NCBI RefSeq assembly: GCF_003112775.1
Contig: NZ_BFCH01000020.1
Location: forward strand, 1-64,000
Length of the DNA: 64,000 nt
DNA from: Mycobacterium montefiorense
Lineage (GTDB): Bacteria; Actinomycetota; Actinomycetes; Mycobacteriales; Mycobacteriaceae
Direction: 5' to 3'
Shown here: piece after piece, positions 26,602 to 35,468 of the stretch
How the letters are laid out: each line of letters begins with the position of its first letter
Position numbering within the stretch: position 1 is the first letter of the stretch
Notes under the pieces: generated by a model
Seen by the model: the letters and a program-made list of their open reading frames with translations, nothing else
What the model was told of the DNA's origin: nothing
Databases searched by the model: none
Translations under genes and position numbers: made by a program

Positions 26602-27942
26602 TTAACTGGGGGCGGGCAGGCGCAGCAGCAGCCGGGCACCGCCCAGCGGGCTGTCTTGCAGCGACGCCGTCCCACCGTGCAAATGCGCTTGCTGGGCCAC
26701 CAACGCCAGACCGAGACCCGACCCCGAGTGCGAAGCCGTCGAGCCCCGGGAGAACCGCTCGAACACCACTTGGCGCTCGCCTTCGGGCACGCCGATGCCG
26801 TTGTCGTCGACGGCGATATCCACTCCGGCACGCGAGCTGACCGCTGAGAGCTGGACCCGGGTAGCGCCGCCATGTTTGACGGCGTTGGCGATCGCGTTGT
26901 CGACCGCGAGCCGTAACCCGGCCGGCAGCCCCACGATGATGCAGGTGGGCGACGGTACCAGCGATACGTCGAGGTCCGCGTAGACCCGCGTCGCGTCGTG
27001 GGCGGCGCGGTCCAGCAGCTCGGTGATGTCGACCGGCACGTGATCGTCGGAGGTGGACAGCTCGCCCTGCGCCAACCGCTCCAGCGCGCTCAGGGTCGCC
27101 TCAATCCGGGACTGGGTGCGGATGACGTCGCTGATCACCTCATTGCGCTGGTCATCGGGGAGATCAAGGGTCGACAAGACCTCGAGATTGGTGCGCATCG
27201 CGGTCAGCGGAGTGCGCAGTTCGTGCGAGGACACGGCGGCGAAATCGCGCGCCGAGGAAAGCGCCTCCTTGGTTCGGTTCTGCTCATTCCAGATGCGTTG
27301 CAGCATGCCGCGCATGGCCTCGGCGATCTCGACGGCCTCGGTGGCGCCGTGCACTTCGACCTGCGGCGCCTCGTCGCCCGCATCGATCAACCGGGTTTGC
27401 TGCGCAAGCTGTTTGAACGGGCGCACCGCGAACGAGGCCAGCAGCCACGCAAACACCGTCGACGCGAAGATGGCAAACCCGCAGATCAGCAGCACCCTGC
27501 GGTGCAGATTGTTGGTTTCGGCCAGGGTGGTGTCATATGTCGCGCCGACGGCCAGCGTGGTGGGCAGCGGTCCCGGGATCTCTACCGTGCGCACCCGGTA
27601 GCGCACGCCGTAAACGTAGGTGTCGGCATAGTCGACCTCGAGGCGGGGCAGCGTCACGTCGGAATTCGACTTGACCTGGTCCCCGCGCCGGATCGTCATG
27701 ATCGCGTCCCGGTCGTTGGGCGAATGCGGAATTTCGTCCAGGCCGCGCGGCAAGAAGGGAATCGCGAAACCCGCGGCCTCGTCGAGGCGGCGGTCCAGCC
27801 GTTCCTTGCGGTCGTTGGTGATCCCGACCCAGACGACTGCCCCGACGATGAGCACCGGGATCGCGGCGCCGATAGCTGTTGCGAGCACCACCCGGGTCCG
27901 CAGCGAGGGCGTACGGACCAAGATCCGCGACAGGAAATTCAT
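26602..27942 (-). CDS. prrB: Sensor histidine kinase PrrB
   Basis: Two-component sensor kinase (446 aa). Layout: N-terminal TM helix (about 18-40), extracytoplasmic sensor region, second TM (about 150-172), HAMP linker (RPFKQLAQQTRLIDAGDEA), H-box SSHELRTPLTAM with the phospho-accepting His at residue 240, N-box NAIANAVKHGG, and G-boxes DNGIGVPEGER and GSGLGLALV. Lies 24 bp after prrA and is surely co-transcribed. PrrAB is essential in M. tuberculosis and linked to early intracellular growth and nitrogen/energy metabolism; that role is from the family, not from this sequence. Confidence 0.95.
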   Translation of the reverse strand: MNFLSRILVRTPSLRTRVVLATAIGAAIPVLIVGAVVWVGITNDRKERLDRRLDEAAGFAIPFLPRGLDEIPHSPNDRDAIMTIRRGDQVKSNSDVTLPRLEVDYADTYVYGVRYRVRTVEIPGPLPTTLAVGATYDTTLAETNNLHRRVLLICGFAIFASTVFAWLLASFAVRPFKQLAQQTRLIDAGDEAPQVEVHGATEAVEIAEAMRGMLQRIWNEQNRTKEALSSARDFAAVSSHELRTPLTAMRTNLEVLSTLDLPDDQRNEVISDVIRTQSRIEATLSALERLAQGELSTSDDHVPVDITELLDRAAHDATRVYADLDVSLVPSPTCIIVGLPAGLRLAVDNAIANAVKHGGATRVQLSAVSSRAGVDIAVDDNGIGVPEGERQVVFERFSRGSTASHSGSGLGLALVAQQAHLHGGTASLQDSPLGGARLLLRLPAPS

Positions 27943-27966
27943 TGGCTGCTGCTGCCTACCGCGTCG

Positions 27967-28677
27967 TTACTGCATCCGCAGTACGAACCCAACCCCACGG
28001 ACGGTGTGCAGCAACCTCGGGCCGCCGTTGGCCTCCAGCTTGCGGCGCAGATACCCGATGAAGACGTCGACGACGTTCGTGTCGGCGGCGAAGTCGTAGC
28101 CCCACACCAGCTCGAGCAGCTGGGCGCGGGACAGCACCGCCGTCTTGTGCTCGGCCAGCACCGCCAGCAGGTCGAACTCGCGCTTGGTCAAATCGACGTC
28201 GACGCCGTTGACCCGCGCCCGCCGGCCGGGGATGTCCACTTCCAGCGGGCCCACCGTGATGGTCTCCGAGGAGGTCGAGGCGGTGGCGCCGCGGCGGCGC
28301 AGCAGTGCCTTCACCCGAGCGACCAGCTCGGCCAGCACGAACGGCTTGACCAGGTAATCGTCGGCACCGGCCTCCAGGCCGGCCACCCGGTCGTCAACCG
28401 AGCTGCGCGCCGACAGCACACAGACCGGCACGTCGTTGTCCATGGCGCGCAGGGCGGTGACGACGCTGACGCCGTCCAGCACGGGCATGTTGATATCGAG
28501 CACGATCGCGTCCGGGCGGGTCTCGGTGGCGCTACGCAGCGCCTCGGCGCCGTCAACAGCGGTGGAAACTTCGAAGCCGGAAAGTCGCAGGCCGCGTTCC
28601 AGCGAGGCAAGCACATCGGAGTCGTCATCGACGACCAAGACGCGAGGTGAGCTGACGCCAGAGTCCATGCCGCCCAT
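27967..28677 (-). CDS. prrA: Response regulator PrrA (OmpR/PhoB type)
   Basis: DNA-binding response regulator (236 aa). Receiver domain: LVVDDDSDVLASLERGL, phospho-acceptor Asp61 in VLDINMPVLDG, conserved Thr/Ser-type position in CVLSARSS and Lys in DDYLVKPF. The C-terminal winged helix has LTKREFDLLAVLAEHK, LLELVWGYDF and HTVRGVGFVLR. Start at the ATG 28677 (MGGMDSG); the ATG at 28668 is the alternative, and the longer open frame adds unrelated residues. First gene of the prrA-prrB operon. Confidence 0.95.
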   Translation of the reverse strand: MGGMDSGVSSPRVLVVDDDSDVLASLERGLRLSGFEVSTAVDGAEALRSATETRPDAIVLDINMPVLDGVSVVTALRAMDNDVPVCVLSARSSVDDRVAGLEAGADDYLVKPFVLAELVARVKALLRRRGATASTSSETITVGPLEVDIPGRRARVNGVDVDLTKREFDLLAVLAEHKTAVLSRAQLLELVWGYDFAADTNVVDVFIGYLRRKLEANGGPRLLHTVRGVGFVLRMQ

Positions 28678-28895
28678 TTTGCCGGATTGTCGCCCACAAC
28701 GGGTCACAGGGGAGCACCACAGTGGCTAAATGGTTACGTTTTCGAGTCTCGGCCGCGACTGCCGACCAATGACGCCGTGCCATGATCGAATCCAGGTGGC
28801 AGGCCAAGACATTGGGGTTCTTGGTCAGCGTTGATGTTGCGGGCCTTCGATTTCGGTGCCACTGCCGCACAGGAACTTCTACAGGCGGAATCGTT

Positions 28896-30782
28896 GTGAC
28901 TGAGGCCATGGGCCCGCTGGATGCACCTGCCCTTCGCTCATCGTCTGCGATCGCCGCTGCGCCCAAACGCCCGGGTGCGGCGTCGGACCTGAAGCGGCTC
29001 CTTCCCTACCTTATTCCGCACCGCGCGCGCTGGATCGTCATCGTATCGGTGGCGATCGCCAGTCTCGTTGCCACGGTGGGCATCCCGATCATGACCCGAG
29101 CGGTGATCGACGGGCCGGTACGCCACCATGACCAGAGCGGTTTGTGGATGCTGGGCATCGGGGTGACAGCCCTTGGTCTGGGCGACGCGGTGATGTTGTT
29201 CATCCGCCGCTGGTTCACCGCGCACGCCACGATGGGCGTCGAAACGGATATCCGCAGGGACCTGCACGCCCGCCTGCAGATGATGCCCATGTCGTTTCAC
29301 CATCGGTGGCAAACCGGCCAACTGGTGTCGCGGATCATGAATGATCTGGCCACGATCCGCGATCTGATGTCGTTCGGAGCGGTGTTCATGCTGCTCAACG
29401 TCCTGCAGATCACCGTGGTGACGGTGTGTCTGTTGGTGATGTACTGGCCGTTGGGCCTCGTGGTGCTGGCCTCGATCGTGCCGATCATGGCCACCGTGCT
29501 GCATTACCAGGGCGAGTTCACCCGACTGTCGCGACAGGCGCAGGATCAATCCGGCCATCTCGCAACGCATGTCGAGGAGTCGGCACTGGGCCGCGGCGTG
29601 GTCCTGGCATTCGGTCGCGAGGAGCATGTGTTCGAGCGCTTCGACGCGCAAGCCAGCCGGATGTACGAAATCGGCCGCGCTAAAGTGTCAGTGGCGGCGA
29701 AGTTTTGGACCATCCTCGAGGTCATCCCCAACGTGGCGCTGGTTGCGCTGCTGGGCTTCGGTGCATACGCGGCGGGCCACGGTTTGGTGACCATCGGCAC
29801 GCTGGCCGCATTCATCACAATGACGCTGTCGCTGGTCTGGCCGGTCGCATCGATGGGCTTTCTCCTCTCGATGACTCAGGAGGCGATGACGGCGGCAAAC
29901 CGGATCGCCGAAATCTTCGACGCACCCTGCACTATCACCGACGGGCCCAATCCCAACCTCGAACCGGTCCGCGCTGGGCGACTCGAGCTGCGCGATGTGG
30001 GCTTTCGGGTGCCCGACCCGACAGCGGGCCACAGCTGGTTGCTCCGCCATGTGACGCTGGCCGTCGAGCCCGGCGAGACGCTGGCCCTCGTCGGCGCCAC
30101 CGGTGCGGGCAAAACCCTTCTGACAGCGTTGCTTTCCCGAATCTACGACGCCTCGGAGGGGCAAATACTGCTGGACGGGCAGGACATTCGCCAGATGTCG
30201 CTGCCGTCGCTGCGTGGCTCGGTGTGTACGGCCTTCGAGGATCCGACGGTGTTTTCGATGTCGGTGGCCGAGAACCTGCGGATGGGCCGGCCGGACGCCA
30301 CCGATGCGGAGCTGGCCGCGGCCGTCGACATCGCGGCGGCGCGGTTTGTCTACGAGCTGCCGTTTGGGATCGATACCCGCATCGGCGAACAGGGCATGCG
30401 GCTATCCGGTGGGCAGCGCCAGCGGTTGTGCCTGGCCCGAGCCATCGTCGCGGCGCCGCAACTGCTGGTGATCGACGACGCCCTGTCCGGGCTCGACGCG
30501 CATTCCGAGACCGAGATCACCGCGGCACTGCGGGTGGCGCTCAAGGGGGTCACCGGCATCATCGTCGCGCGCCGGCTGTCCACTGTGCTGCTTGCGGATC
30601 GAGTGGCGTTACTGGAAGACGGCGAATCTGGTCCAACTATCACCCACGTCGGCAGGCATCGGGAGCTTTTCGCCCGGGTGCCGCGCTACCGCTACCTATT
30701 GACCGCCCACCAGGGTTCTGACAACGACGTCATCGATTGCACTACAAAAGATTTCGCACTGAAGATGACGGAGCATCAATGA
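28896..30782 (+). CDS. ABC exporter half-transporter, subunit 1 (degenerate ATPase site)
   Basis: Type IV (ABCB-like) exporter subunit (about 628 aa). Residues 25-320 are a six-helix TM domain (VSVAIASLVATVGIPIM; LLNVLQITVVTVCLLVMYW). The C-terminal ATPase domain has Walker A GATGAGKT, signature LSGGQRQ and Walker B LLVIDDALSGLD. The catalytic Glu after Walker B is Asp, and the H-loop His is Arg (IIVARRLST), so one of the two ATP sites should be poor, as in asymmetric heterodimers. The start is uncertain: GTG 28896, ATG 28908 and ATG 28782 are in frame. Coupled by ATGA to subunit 2. Sits between prrA and accD3, an insertion relative to M. tuberculosis. Confidence 0.85.
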   Translation: MTEAMGPLDAPALRSSSAIAAAPKRPGAASDLKRLLPYLIPHRARWIVIVSVAIASLVATVGIPIMTRAVIDGPVRHHDQSGLWMLGIGVTALGLGDAVMLFIRRWFTAHATMGVETDIRRDLHARLQMMPMSFHHRWQTGQLVSRIMNDLATIRDLMSFGAVFMLLNVLQITVVTVCLLVMYWPLGLVVLASIVPIMATVLHYQGEFTRLSRQAQDQSGHLATHVEESALGRGVVLAFGREEHVFERFDAQASRMYEIGRAKVSVAAKFWTILEVIPNVALVALLGFGAYAAGHGLVTIGTLAAFITMTLSLVWPVASMGFLLSMTQEAMTAANRIAEIFDAPCTITDGPNPNLEPVRAGRLELRDVGFRVPDPTAGHSWLLRHVTLAVEPGETLALVGATGAGKTLLTALLSRIYDASEGQILLDGQDIRQMSLPSLRGSVCTAFEDPTVFSMSVAENLRMGRPDATDAELAAAVDIAAARFVYELPFGIDTRIGEQGMRLSGGQRQRLCLARAIVAAPQLLVIDDALSGLDAHSETEITAALRVALKGVTGIIVARRLSTVLLADRVALLEDGESGPTITHVGRHRELFARVPRYRYLLTAHQGSDNDVIDCTTKDFALKMTEHQ

Positions 30783-32719
30783 CCACGCTGGATACCAGGC
30801 CCATTTTGATCGTTACCGACCAAACCGACCACGACCACCACGACCCAGCCCTCGACGAGACTCAGGTTCGCGGCCGGGATGCGCGAGCCCTGTTGGGTGC
30901 GCTGATGCGGCCGCACGTGCTGACCCTGGTGCTGCTGCTGGGCGTCGCGTTGGTGGAAAATGCTGCGCGGCTTTCGGTTCCAATGCTGGTGCGGCGGGGT
31001 ATCGACGATGGAATTCCAGCGGTCACGCACGGTGGCTCGGCGCGCGGACTGGTGCTCGTCGTCGGCGCGCTGTGCGGGGTGGTGGTGGTGCACGGCATCA
31101 GCCGCTGGCTTTTCCTGAACCGGGCCGGACGGCTCCGTCAGAAAGTGTTGCTGGACTTACGCCGTCGGCTGTTCCGGCACTTCCAGCGGCTCGACATCGC
31201 CTTTCACGAGCGCTACACCACCGGCCGGGTGGTGACCCGGCTGACCAACGACGTCGAAGCCGTTGACGACATGCTGTTCGCGGGATTCGACTGTTTGATC
31301 ACCGCTGCGCTCACCCCGCTGGGCATAGCGGTCCTGCTGGTCGTCCTGGACTGGCGGCTCGGGCTTATGTGCCTGGCGGTATTCCCGATCCTGTTGGTTA
31401 TGGGCGCGTGGTTCCGTCGCCATTCGGCCAGGACCTACGGGGAGGTGCGCGAAAGCACCGCGCTGGTCATCATGCAGTTCATCGAGACGATGTCGGGCAT
31501 CAAGGCATTGCAGGCATACCGGCGCGAGTCGCGGGCCCAGGTGGCTTTCGAGGACATCGCCCACCAGTACCGGGCGATCCTGGAGAAGGCGTTCAAGCTG
31601 ATGGCTGTCTTCACCCCCGGTGTCAAGGTGATCGGCAACGTCACCACCGCAGTGGTGATCCTTTACGGCGGCAGCCGGGTGCTGGGTGGTGATATGACGA
31701 TCGGCACTTTCGCTGCCTTCCTGCTCTACCTGCGGATGTTCTTCGAGCCGCTGCATGAGATCACGCATTTCTTCAACGCATTTCAAGCCGCGACGGCGGC
31801 GTTGGAGAAGCTTGCCGTCGCGCTCAACCGGCGCCCGGCGATCGCGGAACCGGAGATGCCCTTGGCGCGCTCCGGTGACGCGCGGGCAACAGACTTTGCT
31901 TCTGGCACAGTCATTTTCGACGACGTACATTTCAGCTATGTGCCGGGACGGCCGGTTCTCTCGGGTCTGTCGGTGACGATACCGGCCGGTCAGACGGTGG
32001 CGCTGGTCGGACGCAGCGGCACGGGAAAGTCCACCATCGCCAAGCTGCTGGCCAGGTTCTACGACCCGACCTCGGGATCGATCACGCTGGACGGCGTCGA
32101 CCTTCGCGATCTCGCGCACACCGATTTGCGCCGCAATGTGGTGCTGGTTGCGCAGGAGAGCTTCCTGTTCACTGGCACGATCGCCGACAACATTCGGTTT
32201 GGCCGGCCCGACGCAACCGATGCGGAGGTCCGGGATGCGGCCGCGGCGATCGGCGCGGACCTGTTCATTGCCGCGCTGCCCGAGGGGTATCAGACCGAGG
32301 TCAGCAACGGCGGGGTAGCGCTGTCGGCGGGTCAGCGTCAGCTCATTGCCCTATCTCGCGCGTTCCTGGCCGACTCGGCGGTGCTGATTGTCGACGAGGT
32401 GACGTCGGCGCTGGACGTCCCCGGCGAGCGGATGGTCCAGCACGCACTGGAGACCGTGCTGGCCGACCGCACCGCCCTGATCATCGCCCACCGGCTTGAC
32501 GTGGTCGACAGCGCCGACCGGGTGCTGGTGCTGGGCGAGCACGGCGAGATCGTCGCCGACGGCACCCCGGCCGAACTGATCCACCACGGCGGGCAAACGC
32601 CGCGTCGCTGTGGTTGTGGCGGCCGATCGGCGGTACCTCGCGCCGCCCAACTGCAACATCAGCTGCCGTCGCACAGCCGTTACGTCCAAGGGCCTCAGGG
32701 CAATCCGATGCCGCGGTAG
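30779..32719 (+). CDS. ABC exporter half-transporter, subunit 2 (canonical ATPase motifs)
   Basis: Partner half-exporter (646 aa). A His/Asp-rich N-terminus (DQTDHDHHDPALDE) precedes a six-helix TM domain (VLTLVLLLGVALVENAARL onward) and an ATPase domain with Walker A GRSGTGKS, Q-loop VAQESFLF, signature LSAGQRQ (Ala for Gly), Walker B VLIVDEVTSALD with catalytic Glu, and H-loop IIAHRLD. The ATG at 30779 overlaps the subunit 1 stop. After LIHHGG the C-terminal frame becomes Arg/Cys/Gln-rich and runs into the accD3 fragment. A +1 frame reads NAASLWLW, like the usual xAALWxxW exporter ending, so a late frameshift is likely. Substrate unknown. Confidence 0.85.
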   Translation: MTTLDTRPILIVTDQTDHDHHDPALDETQVRGRDARALLGALMRPHVLTLVLLLGVALVENAARLSVPMLVRRGIDDGIPAVTHGGSARGLVLVVGALCGVVVVHGISRWLFLNRAGRLRQKVLLDLRRRLFRHFQRLDIAFHERYTTGRVVTRLTNDVEAVDDMLFAGFDCLITAALTPLGIAVLLVVLDWRLGLMCLAVFPILLVMGAWFRRHSARTYGEVRESTALVIMQFIETMSGIKALQAYRRESRAQVAFEDIAHQYRAILEKAFKLMAVFTPGVKVIGNVTTAVVILYGGSRVLGGDMTIGTFAAFLLYLRMFFEPLHEITHFFNAFQAATAALEKLAVALNRRPAIAEPEMPLARSGDARATDFASGTVIFDDVHFSYVPGRPVLSGLSVTIPAGQTVALVGRSGTGKSTIAKLLARFYDPTSGSITLDGVDLRDLAHTDLRRNVVLVAQESFLFTGTIADNIRFGRPDATDAEVRDAAAAIGADLFIAALPEGYQTEVSNGGVALSAGQRQLIALSRAFLADSAVLIVDEVTSALDVPGERMVQHALETVLADRTALIIAHRLDVVDSADRVLVLGEHGEIVADGTPAELIHHGGQTPRRCGCGGRSAVPRAAQLQHQLPSHSRYVQGPQGNPMPR

Positions 32720-32892
32720 CGGCGCAGCCGTTCGGAGATGCGCTCGGCGCCGGGTACCTCGCGCAGCGCGGGTACCTCCGCGGCGATGGCGGCCGGTAGT
32801 CGCGGGGAGAACTCGATCGGCTCGTCGGCGGCGTCGGGAGGCTCGGGCACGATGGCGTCGACGATCCCGGACCGCAGCAGGTCGGCCGACGG
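32695..32892 (-). pseudogene. Partial duplicate of the accD3 3' end
   Basis: The minus strand encodes SADLLRSGIVDAIVPEPPDA, then DEPIEFSPRLPAAIAAEVPAL and ERISERLRRYRGIGLP with a TGA stop. This is nearly the same as the last 65 residues of the complete accD3 (33969-34166 region; DAIVPELPDA, GIGLP). The two copies lie 1274 bp apart in direct orientation and differ at many synonymous positions. The N-terminal 425 residues are absent, so this is not a gene. It is the left arm of a direct repeat flanking the SDR gene. Confidence 0.85.
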
Positions 32893-32984
32893 CCGGCGGT
32901 CGTGGAACCCGAGATGCCATTGGCGCGTTCGGGCGACGTACGTGCGACCGACTTTGCATCCAGGACAGTCGTTTTCGACGACGG
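32887..32984 (+). pseudogene. Fragment duplicated from ABC exporter subunit 2
   Basis: The plus strand encodes RPAVVEPEMPLARSGDVRAT then DFASRTVVFDD. It corresponds to RPAIAEPEMPLARSGDARAT and DFASGTVIFDD in subunit 2 (about 31830-31930), the linker just before the ATPase domain. The fragment begins exactly where the accD3 fragment ends. The same frame continues to 33138 with LLLVHRDGRYVVVRPGANRF and KAGDWAIVHRQ, which is not from the exporter and faintly resembles the end of a SnoaL/NTF2-like protein. From 33139 to the SDR start I see nothing. Confidence 0.78.
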
Positions 32985-33148
32985 CTGTTCGCTGTTGCTG
33001 GTGCACCGTGACGGACGATATGTCGTGGTCCGACCCGGCGCCAACCGCTTCGAATTGGTCAGGAAGGCAGGTGACTGGGCGATAGTCCATCGACAACCCA
33101 TGTTCTCAACGGGTCGCAGGATGCCCGCGAGTTGCTAGTGTCGGCGTG

Positions 33149-33937
33149 ATGGCGGGGCAACTGGACGGACGTGTCGCGTTGGTCACTGGTGGCGGCGCGG
33201 GAATCGGCGAGGGGGTCGCGCGCAGATTCGCCGACGAAGGCGCGCGTGTCGTCGTCGCCGAATTCGATCCCAACTCCGGGCAGCGGGTGGCCGACCAGAT
33301 CCGCGGGTTCTACGTACGCGTCGATGTCACAGTCAAAGAGCAGGTGGTGACGGCCGTGCGGACCGCTGTCGAGCGGTATGGGTCGATCGACATCGTCGTC
33401 AACAACGCGTGGAGCGGCGGAGCCATCGGGCGCGTTGAACACAAGACGGACCAAGCGCTGCGCGACGGCATCGAAATGGGTTACCTGGCCCCGTTTTGGG
33501 CGATGCAGGCCGCCTACCCGCACATGCGGGAACGGGGCTGGGGCCGAATCATCAACATGGTAAGTCTCAATGGCGTCAACGCCCACATGGGCTCGTTGGA
33601 GTACAACTCCGCAAAGGAAGCGCTGCGGGCACTGACCCGTACCGCCGCCCGCGAGTGGGCGCCAACCGGAGTGACCGTCAACGCGATCGCGCCGGCAGCT
33701 AAGACGCCGGCCTTCCTCAAGGTCGTTGGCGACAATCCGGACATTGTGGCGCTGGCCGACATGGCGAACCCGATGGGCCGGATGGGCGACCCTTACGACG
33801 ACATTGCCCCGGTCGCGGTGTTCCTCGCCTCCGACGCCAGCAGCTACCTGACCGGCAACACCCTTTTCGTCGATGGGGGATCGCACATCAACGGTGTCGC
33901 CTGGGCGCCGGACCTCGACGCATCCTCGACAGCATGA
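33149..33937 (+). CDS. Short-chain dehydrogenase/reductase (SDR)
   Basis: Classical NAD(P)-dependent SDR of 262 aa. Cofactor motif TGGGAGIGEG (about 13-22), NNAW in place of the usual NNAG at the structural Asn block, catalytic Ser in MVSLNG, catalytic Tyr-x3-Lys in EYNSAKEAL, and C-terminal TGNTLFVDGG. An acidic residue after beta-2 (VVVAEFD) favours NAD. Substrate unknown. The ATG at 33149 follows a GTG at 33146 in the same frame. It is bracketed by direct copies of the accD3 3' end (32695-32892 and 33969-34166), which suggests it arrived with, or after, a local duplication. Confidence 0.85.
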   Translation: MAGQLDGRVALVTGGGAGIGEGVARRFADEGARVVVAEFDPNSGQRVADQIRGFYVRVDVTVKEQVVTAVRTAVERYGSIDIVVNNAWSGGAIGRVEHKTDQALRDGIEMGYLAPFWAMQAAYPHMRERGWGRIINMVSLNGVNAHMGSLEYNSAKEALRALTRTAAREWAPTGVTVNAIAPAAKTPAFLKVVGDNPDIVALADMANPMGRMGDPYDDIAPVAVFLASDASSYLTGNTLFVDGGSHINGVAWAPDLDASSTA

Positions 33938-33968
33938 TGCGTCGGCCACCTGGCTGCGCCCAAGTGCT

Positions 33969-35441
33969 TCACGGCAATCCGATGCCGCGGTAGCGCCGCA
34001 GCCGTTCGCTGATGCGCTCGGAGCCCGGGATGTCGCGCAGTGCATGTACTTCCGCGGCGATGGCACCCGACAGTCGCTGGGAGAACTCGATCGGTTCGTC
34101 GGCGGCGTCGGGAAGCTCCGGCACGATCGCGTCGACGATCCCGGAGCGCAGCAGGTCTGCGGACCGGATGCCTTGGGCCGCAGCAAGTTCAGGAGCGTGC
34201 TCGGTGTCGCGGAAGACAATCGCGCTGGCGCCCTCGGGTGGCAGCGGGGCCAGCCAGCCGTGCAGCGCGGCCAGCACCCGGTCGGCGGGCACCATCGACA
34301 GCGCCGGCCCGCCGCTGCCCTGGCCCAGCAGCACCGACACCGTCGGGGTATCCAGCGTCACCAGCTCGGCCACGCATTGGGCGATCTGACCGGCCAACCC
34401 GCCCTGCTCCGCCTCGGCCGACAGCGCGGGACCGGCGGTGTCGATCACCAGCACCAGCGGCAGCCGCAGCTCAGCGGCCAACGCCATGCCGCGACGCGCT
34501 TCCCGCAACGACGCGGGCCCGACGAGCCCCCCGGTGAGGCGCTGCTGGCCGAGGACCACCGTGGGCTGGCCGGCGAATCGGGCCAACGCCAACAGCGTGG
34601 TCGCGGCCTCTCCGCTGCCGGTACCGGACAACAGCACCAGGTCGGTGGCGCCGTGTCCCAGCAGATGGCCGACACCCGGTCGGTCCGGCCGCCGCGACGC
34701 CAGCACCGAATCCCATGCCGGCACATCGGGTATCGATTCGGCGGGCCCCGCGGCGGGCAGCGGCCCGGGCGGGTCGGCTATGACCGTCAGCGCGCGATCC
34801 ACGGTTCGGCGCAGCTCGTCGATGGCGACGACGCCGTCGATCACCCCATGCCGCTGCAAGTTCTCCGCGGTCTGGATGCCGGGCGGGAACGGTTCGCCGT
34901 AGAGCTGCTCGTACACCCGCGGTCCGAGGAACCCGATCAGCGCGCCCGGCTCGGCGACGGTGATGTGACCGAGCGATCCCCATGACGCGAAAACCCCGCC
35001 GGTGGTGGGGTTCCGCAGGTAGACGAGGTAGGGCAGGTGCGCCTGCTTGTGCAGCCGGACAGCCGCGGCGATCTTCACCATCTGCAGAAACGCGACGGTG
35101 CCCTCTTGCATGCGGGTGCCGCCGGAGCTTGGCGAGGCCAGCAGCGGGAGCCGCTCGGCCGTGGCGCGCTGCACGGCATCGGTGATGCGTTCGGCCGCCG
35201 CGACCCCGATCGACCCACCGAGGAAGCTGAACTCACACACCACCACCGCCACCCGGCGGCCGAATATTCGTCCTTCGCCGGTCAGCACCGCTTCGTCGCG
35301 GCCGGTGGCGGCCCGGGCGTCGGCCAGCTCTCGCGCGTAGGCGTCGCTAATCGGTATCGCCAGCGGTTCGCTGTCCCAGCTCACGAAGGAGCCCTCGTCC
35401 AGCACCGCATCCTGCAGTTGGTCGGTCGTGATGCGACTCAC
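33969..35441 (-). CDS. accD3: Acyl-CoA carboxylase carboxyltransferase subunit AccD3
   Basis: Carboxyltransferase beta-type subunit (490 aa) transferring CO2 from carboxybiotin to an acyl-CoA. Crotonase-like N-terminal half: LASPSSGGTRMQEG, PTTGGVFASWG, IGFLGPRVYEQ. C-terminal half: LVLVIDTAGPALSAEAEQGG, LLGQGSGGPALSMV, APLPPEGASAIVFRD. No biotin domain, so it needs an AccA partner encoded elsewhere. Somewhat divergent from the propionyl-CoA type and its acyl substrate is not established. Divergent from echA6 (27-bp gap). Its 3' end is duplicated at 32695. Confidence 0.9.
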   Translation of the reverse strand: MSRITTDQLQDAVLDEGSFVSWDSEPLAIPISDAYARELADARAATGRDEAVLTGEGRIFGRRVAVVVCEFSFLGGSIGVAAAERITDAVQRATAERLPLLASPSSGGTRMQEGTVAFLQMVKIAAAVRLHKQAHLPYLVYLRNPTTGGVFASWGSLGHITVAEPGALIGFLGPRVYEQLYGEPFPPGIQTAENLQRHGVIDGVVAIDELRRTVDRALTVIADPPGPLPAAGPAESIPDVPAWDSVLASRRPDRPGVGHLLGHGATDLVLLSGTGSGEAATTLLALARFAGQPTVVLGQQRLTGGLVGPASLREARRGMALAAELRLPLVLVIDTAGPALSAEAEQGGLAGQIAQCVAELVTLDTPTVSVLLGQGSGGPALSMVPADRVLAALHGWLAPLPPEGASAIVFRDTEHAPELAAAQGIRSADLLRSGIVDAIVPELPDAADEPIEFSQRLSGAIAAEVHALRDIPGSERISERLRRYRGIGLP

Positions 35442-35468
35442 GGGTTGAGGCTATATAGGCTGGCGCCC

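Noticed and set aside
31157..32119. 320-codon minus-strand frame inside ABC subunit 2
   Set aside because: Antisense to exporter motifs; Gln/Arg-rich shadow.
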